A program made the translations under genes and the position numbers. Below are positions 56,980 through 64,000 of a stretch of DNA of 64,000 bases, piece after piece. Origin of the DNA: Tessaracoccus rhinocerotis. Its GTDB lineage: Bacteria > Actinomycetota > Actinomycetes > Propionibacteriales > Propionibacteriaceae. Where the stretch lies: the NCBI RefSeq assembly GCF_007197885.1, contig NZ_VKKG01000001.1:124001-188000 (forward strand), read 5' to 3'. Positions within the stretch are counted from its first letter, which is position 1, and each line of letters starts with the position of its first letter. The notes beneath the pieces were generated by a model, which saw only the letters and a program-made list of their open reading frames with translations, was not told where the DNA came from and ran no database searches.

Positions 56980-57501
56980 CTCACCTCACCGAACTCGATG
57001 CCCTCAAGCTGGCAGATCTCCGAGTCGAGACCGCTGTCACCGTACACAGCGCCCGCGGGGTTGGTGGTCCGGACGTCGAAGGCCAACTCCTGGGAGGTGC
57101 AGTCGTCCTCCCCCACCAACACGTCATAGCCGGGTACCGTCACCGAGCGCACCTCAACCCGGTAATCGGTGGTCGTCACGGTGCCCTTCTCAGCCCAGCT
57201 GTTGCCGGAGCGGCCTCGCACCTCCTCAACCACCGGAGCACCTGCCGCGGTGAGCAGGGCGTCCACGGTGGCCGTGCCGACGGGCTCGCCGGTCTCAGCG
57301 CTGACGAGGTCGACGTCGGCGGAGAAGCTCCCTTCGGCACCGAACTCGGCGGTGCCGACCACGCTCGTCAAGACCGTCTCGAAGTCCAGGCACGATGTGT
57401 TCGCTGGGGGCCGCCGAAGCAGTGGGGGCGACGGCCACTCCGGCCAGGATGAGGCCTGAGGCCAGGGTTGCGGCGAGCCGCCGCGAGGAACTGGTTGCCA
57501 T
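56976..57501 (-). pseudogene. Secreted protein of unknown function, frameshifted after the signal peptide
   Basis: The start at 57501 (MATSSSRRLAATLASGLILAGVAVAPTASA) gives a signal peptide, then the frame is lost within a C5 run (GGGGG on the plus strand) near 57412. The continuation lies in another frame: NTSCLDFETVLTSVVGTAEFG, GEPVGTATVDALLTAAGAP, RVEVRSVTVPGYDVLVGEDDC. It ends at 56976. No known domain is visible. It may be a recent pseudogene or a sequencing error at the homopolymer. Confidence 0.55.
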
Positions 57502-57651
57502 GATGGGTCCTCCCCGGTTGGATTTTGCTCAGCGAAAGTCGGCCTCGCCCGCGGCGCTGCCAGATCCCCGAGAAATCCCGTTCCCCCGTGATGCGCGAAT
57601 GGTCTTCGCCTCAAGCGCGCCCAGGGGGATGCTCTCGCCTGCAAGCCCGGA

Positions 57652-57990
57652 TCAGGACTTGACGAGCCTCGCGATCGCGGCCGAGGCCTCCTGCAGCTTG
57701 GCGTCGGCTTCCGGGCCGCCGTTCTTCGCGGCGTCCACGACGCAGTGTGCGATGTGGTCGTCGAGCAGGGCGAGCGCGACGTTCTCCAACGCGGAGCTGA
57801 GGGCACTGATCTGGGTGAGGATGTCGATGCAGTAGACGTCCTCGTCAACCATCCTGTGCACCCCGCGGACCTGGCCCTCGATCCGCTTCAGCCGGGTCAG
57901 GTAGCGGGCCTTGTCGCTGATGTAGCCGTGCTGGTGCGGGTGCTCGTGCTCGTGGACGCCGTCGGTCGCCACCGTGGTGATCTCGGTCAT
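57652..57990 (-). CDS. CsoR/RcnR-family metal-sensing repressor (112 aa)
   Basis: A DUF156 metalloregulator. The RLKRIEGQVRGV helix is conserved and the copper ligands of CsoR are present: Cys 54 (VYCIDIL), His 79 (DDHIAHC) and Cys 83. The N-terminus carries a His-rich stretch (HEHEHPHQH) not needed in CsoR and perhaps a second metal site. It probably represses a copper (or other metal) efflux gene, but no such gene lies next to it. It overlaps the end of otsB by 4 bases and is cotranscribed with it. Confidence 0.88.
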   Translation of the reverse strand: MTEITTVATDGVHEHEHPHQHGYISDKARYLTRLKRIEGQVRGVHRMVDEDVYCIDILTQISALSSALENVALALLDDHIAHCVVDAAKNGGPEADAKLQEASAAIARLVKS

Positions 57991-58838
57991 GACACTCTCC
58001 TCGCGAGTTCCGTGAGCCAGTCCGCCACCCCATCGGGCCCGTCGCACACGACGTCGGCCACCTCGGTCAACGCGGGCTGCTCCTGAGACGAGGATACGAC
58101 GGCGCAGCAAGCGATCCCGCGCTCCCGCAGCCGCGGCAGCAGCTCGAACGCCGGCAGGTCCCCCAGGTCGTCACCCACCATCGCCACCAGGCCCGGCGAG
58201 AACTCCGCGACCAGGTCCGCCAGGGCGTCCCCCTTGGAGCGCGTGGAGGAACGCAGCTCGATCACCAGCCGCCCGGGCTCGGCGTGCAGCCCGTGCCGCT
58301 CCCCGATCCCGCGCACGCCCTCGTCAAGCAGGGCCAGTGCCGCCTCCGGGTCCTCCGCACGTCGCGTGTGGACCCCGATGGCGCGCCCCTGCTTGTCCTC
58401 GAGGTGCACTCCTGCCACAGGGTGGCCCGCCGCTGCCAGTTCAGCCAGCAGCTCGACGAGTTCGCGCTTGGCGGCTGCCACGGCCCCGCCCACCTCGGGT
58501 TCGCGCAGCTCGCCCGTCGCGGCGTCCCAGCGCTCCACGCCGTACTGGCCGAGCACGACGAGTCTCCCCAGACCGGGGCGCCCTTCGAGTTCGCCCAGGC
58601 GCCGCACGGCGTCCACGGCGCGACCAGTGATGATCGCCACCTGGCCCAGCCGGTCCCCGAGCTGGGCGAGGGCCGCGGCGGAGCCTGCATGCATGCGGGA
58701 GTCCTCGGGATCGGGCACCAGGTGCGCGAGAGTGCCGTCGAAGTCGAGGGCGAGGAGCACCTTGTCGGGTTCGGCTGCGGCGAGGTCGGCGAATTCGCCG
58801 CCCGCCTCGGTCACGGGATGCCAGGTTGTGGGAGCCAT
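57987..58838 (-). CDS. otsB: Trehalose-6-phosphate phosphatase OtsB (283 aa)
   Basis: A HAD-family phosphatase of the trehalose type. Motif I is LALDFDGTLAHL (residues 30-40), then VAIITGRAVDAVRRLGEL, GQYGVERW, the Lys in RSSTRSKGDALADLV and the acidic VGDDLGDLPAF. It removes phosphate from trehalose 6-phosphate made by the neighbouring divergent OtsA. The ATG 58838 begins just before the conserved part; the very long upstream frame is spurious. Confidence 0.93.
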   Translation of the reverse strand: MAPTTWHPVTEAGGEFADLAAAEPDKVLLALDFDGTLAHLVPDPEDSRMHAGSAAALAQLGDRLGQVAIITGRAVDAVRRLGELEGRPGLGRLVVLGQYGVERWDAATGELREPEVGGAVAAAKRELVELLAELAAAGHPVAGVHLEDKQGRAIGVHTRRAEDPEAALALLDEGVRGIGERHGLHAEPGRLVIELRSSTRSKGDALADLVAEFSPGLVAMVGDDLGDLPAFELLPRLRERGIACCAVVSSSQEQPALTEVADVVCDGPDGVADWLTELARRVS

Positions 58839-58892
58839 GGGATCAGCCTGCCACGTCCCGGCGGTAGGGTGGTTCCGACAATGGAGGTAGAC

Positions 58893-60332
58893 GTGGCTGA
58901 CGAAGTGCCCATCGCTGAAGCTGGTGCAACGTTCCTTGTCGTTGCGAATCGACTCTCCGTGGACCGGGTCACCGGGCCGGAGGGCGAGGTCTCGTGGCGG
59001 ACGGCACCCGGAGGGCTGGTGACCGCCCTGGAACCCGTGATGCGCAAGCGCGGTGGAGCCTGGGTGGGCTGGCACGGCGCCCCCGACGAGGTGGTCGAGC
59101 CCTTCGAGCACGACGGCTACGAGATCAAGCCGGTGTCCCTCAGCGCCGAGGAGATCGAGGAGTACTACGAGGGCTTCTCCAACGCGACGCTGTGGCCGTT
59201 GTTCCACGACGCAGTCGCGTTCCCGGAGTTCCACCGCGAGTGGTGGGACTCCTACAAGCTCGTCAACCAGCGCTTCGCCGATGCCGCCGCCGAGGTGGCC
59301 GCGGAGGGGGCGACGGTGTGGGTCCAGGACTACCAGCTCCTCCTCGTGCCACAGCTGCTGCGCGCCGCGCGACCAGACCTGCGGATCGGGTTCTTCCTGC
59401 ACATCCCCTTCCCACCGGTGGAGCTCTACCAGCAACTGCCGTGGCGCAAGGAACTGCTCGAGGGGATGCTGGGCGCAGACCTGGTGGGTTTCCAGGTGCC
59501 CGGCGGCGCGAGCAACTTCCTGCGGCTGGTCAGGACGCGCACCAGCCACAAGGTGGACCGGGACCGGGTCCAGGTGGGGGGCACGCACGTGTGCACCGCC
59601 AAGGCGTTCCCGATCTCGATCGACACCGAGGGCTTCCGGGAACTGGCCGAGAGCCCGGAGGTGGTCGCCGAGGCGGAGGCGCTGCTCACAGAGCTGGGCC
59701 ACCCGAAGGTGGTCTTCCTGGGGGTGGACCGGCTCGACTACACCAAGGGCCTTCGGCAGCGCGTCCGCGCCATGGGCGAGCTGTTCACCGAGGGCAAGCT
59801 TGACCCGGAGGACGTGGTCTTCTTCCAGGTGGCCACACCGTCGCGCGAACGGGTGGACGAGTACCGGCGCCTTCGCGACGACATCGACCTGCTGGTGGGC
59901 CGGATCAACTCCGAGGTTGGCGGCGTGGGCCGCCCGCCCATCGTCTACCGGCACTCCTCCTTCCCGCGAAACACCATGGCGGCCCTCTACCGGATCGCCG
60001 ACGTGATGCTCGTCACTCCCCTGCGCGACGGCATGAACCTCGTCGCGAAGGAGTACATCGCCTGCCACCCCTCCGACCGCGGCGCGCTGGTGCTCAGCGA
60101 GTTCGCCGGCGCCGCCCGGGAACTGCGGCAGGCATACCTGGTCAATCCGTACGACCTCAACGGCATGAAGGACGTCTTCATGAAGGCCCTGAACGACACC
60201 CCGGCCGCCAAGGGCCGCCGGATGCGCTCACTGCGCAAACAGGTCAACGAGCACACCATCAACGACTGGGCGGACAGCTTCCTGGCCGCGCTCGACTCGG
60301 GCGGATCCAGGGCTCCCGGCAACGAGGGCTGA
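58893..60332 (+). CDS. otsA: Trehalose-6-phosphate synthase OtsA (479 aa)
   Basis: A GT20 glycosyltransferase. It shows VVANRLSV, WVGWHGAP, WVQDYQLLLVPQLLR, IGFFLHIPFPPVELY, VGFQVPGGASNFLRL, LGVDRLDYTKGLRQR and TPLRDGMNLVAKEYIAC, covering the sugar-phosphate and nucleotide-sugar sites. It joins a nucleotide-glucose to glucose 6-phosphate. GTG 58893 is preferred because ggagg lies 5 bases before it; an ATG at 58881 is the alternative. A TAGGGT box at 58865-58870 is a likely -10. Confidence 0.95.
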   Translation: MADEVPIAEAGATFLVVANRLSVDRVTGPEGEVSWRTAPGGLVTALEPVMRKRGGAWVGWHGAPDEVVEPFEHDGYEIKPVSLSAEEIEEYYEGFSNATLWPLFHDAVAFPEFHREWWDSYKLVNQRFADAAAEVAAEGATVWVQDYQLLLVPQLLRAARPDLRIGFFLHIPFPPVELYQQLPWRKELLEGMLGADLVGFQVPGGASNFLRLVRTRTSHKVDRDRVQVGGTHVCTAKAFPISIDTEGFRELAESPEVVAEAEALLTELGHPKVVFLGVDRLDYTKGLRQRVRAMGELFTEGKLDPEDVVFFQVATPSRERVDEYRRLRDDIDLLVGRINSEVGGVGRPPIVYRHSSFPRNTMAALYRIADVMLVTPLRDGMNLVAKEYIACHPSDRGALVLSEFAGAARELRQAYLVNPYDLNGMKDVFMKALNDTPAAKGRRMRSLRKQVNEHTINDWADSFLAALDSGGSRAPGNEG

Positions 60333-60394
60333 TTTCTCAGCGCGCCGAACTCTCTGGTAGTGTTTCACCTCGCGTGGTTGGCAACAGCCACCGA

Positions 60395-60467
60395 TCCCTG
60401 GTAGCTCAATTGGCAGAGCATTCGACTGTTAATCGAAGGGTTACTGGTTCGAGTCCAGTCCGGGGAG
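60395..60467 (+). tRNA. tRNA-Asn (anticodon GTT)
   Basis: Acceptor TCCCTGG pairs with CCGGGGA, the D arm is AGCTCAATTGGCAGAGC, the anticodon loop CTGTTAA has GTT at 60428-60430, and the T arm ACTGGTTCGAGTCCAGT is complete. CCA is not fully encoded. Confidence 0.95.
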
Positions 60468-60472
60468 CCCAT

Positions 60473-60505
60473 GAACCCGCTTCTGACTACGGTCGAAGCG
60501 GGTTC
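60473..60505 (+). terminator. Hairpin after tRNA-Asn
   Basis: gaacccgcttc (60473-60483) and gaagcgggttc (60495-60505) form a perfect 11-bp stem with an 11-base loop. It directly follows the tRNA gene and probably terminates it; no long T-run follows. Confidence 0.7.
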
Positions 60506-60731
60506 GCTGCATCTCGGGGACTGTTTGGGGACTATCCGGCTCTCGCGCGTGCGGCCAGAGACGTCTAATGAGCGCCGACCTTCATCTCGACCCGTCCCTG
60601 GAACGGCCACCCAAGTGGACGCTTCGCCAGAGGTGCTCACCATCTGACGCCATCTGCCGGATCGGGCCATCAGAAGTCGGCACCGGCGTAAAGTCAACGT
60701 CCCCACGGGTTGTCTCGAGGAAGGTGCTGCC

Positions 60732-61864
60732 ATGTCTGACCATCCACACCACCACCCGGGCGAAGAGCCCTCGGAGGCCCCGCACCCCGAGGACGACCGC
60801 AAGCCCGACACCCCGGCCCAGATCACCCGGCCCTCGTGGCGTCACATCCTGCGCACTACGATGCGGGAGTTCTCCGGCGACGGCTGCACGGACTCGCCGC
60901 CGGGCTGACCTATCGCAGCGTCCTGTCACTGTTCCCCACCCTGATCGCCCTCGTCTCGATCCTGAGCCTGTTCGGGCAGAGCGGGCAGGGCTTGCGTGCC
61001 GTGCTGGACGAGGCCGGTGACGTCGTCCCCGCTGAGACATGGGACACCATCAGCCCCGTCCTGGAGTCCCTGCTGACCGCGCCCGCGCCAGGCATCGGCC
61101 TGCTGGTCGGCCTCGTGACGGCACTGTGGGCCGCCTCCGGCTACGTTCAGGCGTTCGGCCGCGCCATGAACACCGTCTACGACGTCCCCGAGGGCCGCGG
61201 CCCGGTGAAGCTCACGGCGCAGATGCTCGGAATCACCGCACTCGTACTCGTGCTCGGTGCCGTCGCGATCATGATCTTCGTGCTCTCGGGTCCGGTGGCC
61301 GAGGCGGTGGGCAACGCCATCGGACTGGGCTCCGTCGCTGTGACGGTGTGGAACGTGGGCAAGTGGTTCGTCCTGGCCTTCATCGTGGTCTTCGTGATTG
61401 CGCTGCTCTACTACGCCACGCCCAATGTGCGCCAGCCCAAGTTCCGCTGGGTCAGCATCGGCGCGCTGATCGCCATCCTCGTCTCCGTCGCAGCCACACT
61501 CGGGTTCTTCTTCTACGTGTCCAACTTCGGCAACTACGACGCCACCTACGGGGCACTCGCGGGCGTCATCATCATGCTGCTGTGGATGTACATCATCAAC
61601 GCCATCCTGCTCTTCGGGGCCGAGGTGGACAGCGAGATCGAACGTGCGCGGCAGCTGCAGGCGGGAATTGAGGCAGAGGAAGAGCTGCAGCTCCCCGCCC
61701 GGGACACGAAGGCCAGCGACAAGCGGGCGAAGAAGTTCGAGGAGGACCTCGAGCGGGGCAGGAACCTGCGGCTGTCCCACGGCGAGAGCCTCGACGACCC
61801 GCCCGCTGGTGACGGGGAGACAGACGAGTCCAGTCCGGGGAGCCGAACCAACAGACATCCCTGA
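60732..61864 (+). pseudogene. YihY/BrkB-family membrane protein, frameshifted near the start
   Basis: The ATG 60732 opens a His/Pro-rich cytoplasmic N-terminus ending in the family's WRHILRTTMREFSGDGCTD. One base then appears to be missing near 60894, and LAAGLTYRSVLSLFPTLIALVSILSLFGQS continues in another frame to 61864. Six membrane helices are recognisable, with YATPNVRQPKFRWVSIGALIA and YGALAGVIIMLLWMYIINAILLFGAEVDSE as family hallmarks. Restored, the protein would be about 377 residues. Function is poorly defined; old links to RNase BN are wrong. Either a pseudogene or a sequencing error. Confidence 0.8.
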
Positions 61865-61989
61865 CAAGGCACAGCGCAGGGTCAGGGATTTCTTGTTCCC
61901 GCACTCGGGTCCCCTGCGCGGGATGCTGAATCCCGGCGCTGGAAGCGGTACCCTCGCCGACGGAAACCGTCCTCCAGGGGGAACCAGCA

Positions 61990-62872
61990 ATGCAAGAGAT
62001 CACACGGCGTCGTGCGCTCGGAGGCGCCCTCGTCGCCGCGGCCGCGGGTGTGACCGCGTGCGCACCCAGCGTCGCGGCCGAGAGCGCCAGCCCCTCGCCC
62101 ACACCCTCGCCGAGCCCGACGCCGTCACCCACGGTCGACGACCGGCCACGGTGGCCACTGACCGGGAGGTTGATGTCGGACCAGACGCTCGGCGGCCACC
62201 CCGCCGTTGCGGTCAAGGTTCCGGACAACCAGAACGAACACCCCCAGGAGGGCATCAACGAGGCTGACATCGTGTTCGTCCAGGCGGACGGGTACCGCAA
62301 CCCCAACGGGTACGACGGGACACGCCTGATGCCGGTCTACCACTCCAACATGGCGGAGAACTCGGCCCCGGTTCGCTCACTGGCGCCCCGTCGACGTGCC
62401 CCTGCTCGCCCCGATGCACGCCGTGCTCGGCAGCAGCGGCGGCGCCCCATGGGTGGTGAACTACCTCGAGAGCTTCTCCGAGTCGATCTCCAGTGACCTC
62501 GTCTACATCGACATGAAGGGCACTGGGGCCTACTCGGTGAACCGGGAGCGGGTCCGCAAGTACCAGGGACAGACCTACTGCGACCGCGCCCTGGTGTGCC
62601 ACCCCGGCATACTGGCCGAGGTCTCGGGCGTGTTCCCGGACGGGCCGCCGATCGCCTACCTGCCGTTCGCGACGGACGTCGACGAGCCCAGCATCGCCAA
62701 AGGCACCTTCGTGTACGCCTCCGGCGGCCGGCACGTGAGGGGCAACTGGTCCAAGCGCGCCGAGGACTCGGCTTTCGTCTTCACACTGGATGATGGCGCG
62801 CCGCTGCTCATGACCCCGGGACGAACGTTCTTCGAGCTCGTCGACGAGGGCACCGAGGTCACCATCTCCTGA
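61990..62872 (+). pseudogene. DUF3048 lipoprotein, frameshifted
   Basis: The ATG 61990 gives a twin-arginine-like, lipobox-ending signal (RRRALGGALVAAAAGVTAC, Cys 24), a Pro/Ser/Thr linker and the start of DUF3048 (EGINEADIVFVQADGYRNPNGYDGTRLMPVYHS). At about 62383 an extra G seems to break the frame; the domain continues in the next frame as RPVDVPLLAPMHAVLG, PWVVNYLESFSES and DEGTEVTIS, ending at 62872. The restored protein would be about 293 residues. DUF3048 proteins are surface lipoproteins of unknown function. Confidence 0.75.
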
Positions 62873-62931
62873 GGGTCACTACCGGTCCCGGTGCGACGTG
62901 GCCGGTCCGGCCCCGGACCCTCGGCAGGCGC

Positions 62932-63441
62932 CTAGGAGCGGTCCCACTCCTGCTTGAGCGCGTCGGTCCGCTCGACGATGAACGCGGCCGTCGCCGGATC
63001 GGCAAGGCTGGCGCCGCCGCTGGCCGAGGTGTACCAGGTGATCTCGTCGCTGCCGTCGAGGCGACGTCGCCCCACGATCTGGATGCTGCCACGGGGGAGA
63101 TCGTGTGCCTCGGTCGCGACGGTGGAGGCCTGCACCCGCTCCCGGAAGACCTCCGGGAGCTTGCCCACCTCGTCGAGCTTCGCCTCGACCTTGCGGTTGC
63201 CGCCCACGGTCCAGGTGAACGTGGATTGCTCCGCCCGCCACGCGCCCTTCAGCACCTCGTCCCAGCCCCAGGTCTCCCACTCACCCAGGTGCCTGAGCGC
63301 GAGCAGCTCACGGGTCGCGAACACCGTCGCCTCCGGGCCGGAACCGTGCGCCAGTACGGCTACCTTGCGGCCGCTCACCTGCTCCAGTTCGTGCAGGAGG
63401 GACTTGTCCGGGCGGGGCGCGATGAAACTCATGGCACCCAT
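62932..63441 (-). CDS. Conserved small actinobacterial protein of unknown function (169 aa)
   Basis: A cytoplasmic protein with FIAPRPDKSLLHELEQVSGRKVAVLAHG, ATRELLALRHLGEWETWGWDEVLKGAWR and VEAKLDEVGKLPEVFRERVQAS. I recognise the pattern from other actinobacteria but no function. It may start at 63441 or 63432; the frame upstream to 63585 overlaps the divergent transporter gene. Confidence 0.7.
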   Translation of the reverse strand: MGAMSFIAPRPDKSLLHELEQVSGRKVAVLAHGSGPEATVFATRELLALRHLGEWETWGWDEVLKGAWRAEQSTFTWTVGGNRKVEAKLDEVGKLPEVFRERVQASTVATEAHDLPRGSIQIVGRRRLDGSDEITWYTSASGGASLADPATAAFIVERTDALKQEWDRS

Positions 63442-63494
63442 TGTGCCCGGCCTGGAGGCCCGCACTAGATTGGCCGAAGCTGAAAGGACAGACC

Positions 63495-64000
63495 GTGCTG
63501 CTTGAGACCTCACTGGCGTGGTGGACAGTGCTTCCGTTCGTCGTGTTGCTGCTGTGCATCGCCATCCTGCCGCTGATCCCGGCAACCGAGCGCTGGTGGG
63601 AGCACAATCGAAGCAAGCTCATTGTCGCCCTGGCACTCGGGATCCCGGTCGCGGTGTTCATGAGCATGCTCGAGGGCCCCTCCCCCGTGGTGCACGCGCT
63701 CGTGGAGTATGCGCAGTTCATCATCCTGCTGCTCGCCCTGTTCATCATCTCGGGAGGAGTTCACCTTGGCGGCGACATCGCCGCGCGACCGCGCACGAAC
63801 GCCGCCTTCATCGGCTTCGGCGCCCTGATCGCGTCCTTCATCGGAACCACCGGCGCCGCGATGCTGCTCATCCGGCCGCTGCTGCGGACCAACCACCAGC
63901 GCATGTACCGCGCCCACACCGTCGTCTTCTTCATCTTCACCGTCGCCAACGCGGGCGGCCTGCTGACGCCGCTCGGCGACCCACCCCTGTTCCTGGGAAT
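63495..64000 (+). CDS. Sodium:proton antiporter/citrate-type ion transporter, N-terminal part
   Basis: A GTG start at 63495 with aaagga 6 bases before it opens a frame that runs off the window. Membrane helices are visible (VLPFVVLLLCIAILPLIPA; FIILLLALFIISGGVHLGG; AAFIGFGALIASFIGTTGAAMLLIRPLL; VVFFIFTVANAGGLLTPLGDPPLFLG). GTTGAAMLLIRPLL and NAGGLLTPLGDPPLF are hallmarks of NhaD-like/citrate-transporter-superfamily proteins. The partner ion is probably sodium or protons, by family. Only the first 168 residues are present. Confidence 0.85.
   Translation, partial: MLLETSLAWWTVLPFVVLLLCIAILPLIPATERWWEHNRSKLIVALALGIPVAVFMSMLEGPSPVVHALVEYAQFIILLLALFIISGGVHLGGDIAARPRTNAAFIGFGALIASFIGTTGAAMLLIRPLLRTNHQRMYRAHTVVFFIFTVANAGGLLTPLGDPPLFLG

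Overview
The window is high-GC chromosomal DNA from an actinobacterium. The conserved block prfB-ftsE-ftsX-M23 peptidase-smpB-ssrA, a PucR/FasR-type regulator next to fabD-fabH-acpP-fabF, DUF3145 and DUF3052 genes, an aceE-type pyruvate dehydrogenase and many leaderless promoters all point there. Propionibacteriaceae (Tessaracoccus or a relative) is my best guess; that is inference, not a database result.

Layout. 1-5950 is a decayed accessory island: an IS110 remnant, an internally deleted IS3 remnant, a two-gene AAA+ ATPase/subtilisin pair resembling the IetAS defence system (ATPase intact, protease truncated and frameshifted), a frameshifted hypothetical gene, an excisionase-like gene and a tyrosine integrase that abuts the 3' end of ssrA (tmRNA, about 5952-6318). 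6367-12774 is the conserved trans-translation/cell-division block (DUF1707 protein, FKBP, SmpB, M23 peptidase, FtsX, FtsE, RF2, YqeY). 12884-20095 holds a secreted repeat protein, tRNA-Val, an SRPBCC protein, a nucleotidyltransferase, a flavoprotein divergent from an XRE-cupin regulator with a palindromic operator, a second flavoprotein, a membrane-anchored protein with an apparent AUC start, and a lactonase-like propeller. 20092-25582 carries central metabolism: a 735-residue tandem-domain phosphofructokinase of eukaryotic type, DUF3052 and AceE. 25719-29352 is a sugar ABC importer without an ATPase. 29572-37227 holds GNAT, DUF1707, the FasR-FabD-FabH-ACP-FabF operon, small membrane proteins and DUF3145. 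37421-41901 has an S9 peptidase and a wrecked M60-like metallopeptidase. 41960-47046 is a MoxR-DUF58-VWA-VWA operon and a divergent membrane protein with a pseudokinase-like N-terminus. 47098-52616 has a HAD phosphatase, a fused alpha-beta glycyl-tRNA synthetase and an AspT-like transporter. 52627-56469 has a radical SAM/SPASM protein and a KDPG aldolase/KDG kinase pair divergent from an IclR regulator with a KdgR-like operator. The end holds tRNA-Met, a broken secreted protein, CsoR, OtsB/OtsA (trehalose), tRNA-Asn, a frameshifted YihY/BrkB, a frameshifted DUF3048 lipoprotein, a small conserved protein and the start of an ion-transporter gene cut by the window edge.

How the parts connect. 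SmpB and tmRNA form the ribosome-rescue system and RF2 lies in the same block. FtsEX probably regulates the adjacent coiled-coil M23 hydrolase. The fab genes form one type II fatty-acid synthesis operon under a FasR-like regulator. PFK and AceE lie together at the two ends of glycolysis. KdgA/KdgK with IclR form the lower part of a uronate/Entner-Doudoroff route. Several otherwise well-conserved genes carry single-base frameshifts, so either the assembly has indel errors or this lineage is losing genes; reads would decide. The most striking items are the eukaryote-type tandem PFK, the decayed IetAS-like pair in an ssrA-targeted island, the decayed M60 protease, the fused GlyRS, the permease with an Ig/CnaB-like insertion, and the AUC-start candidate.
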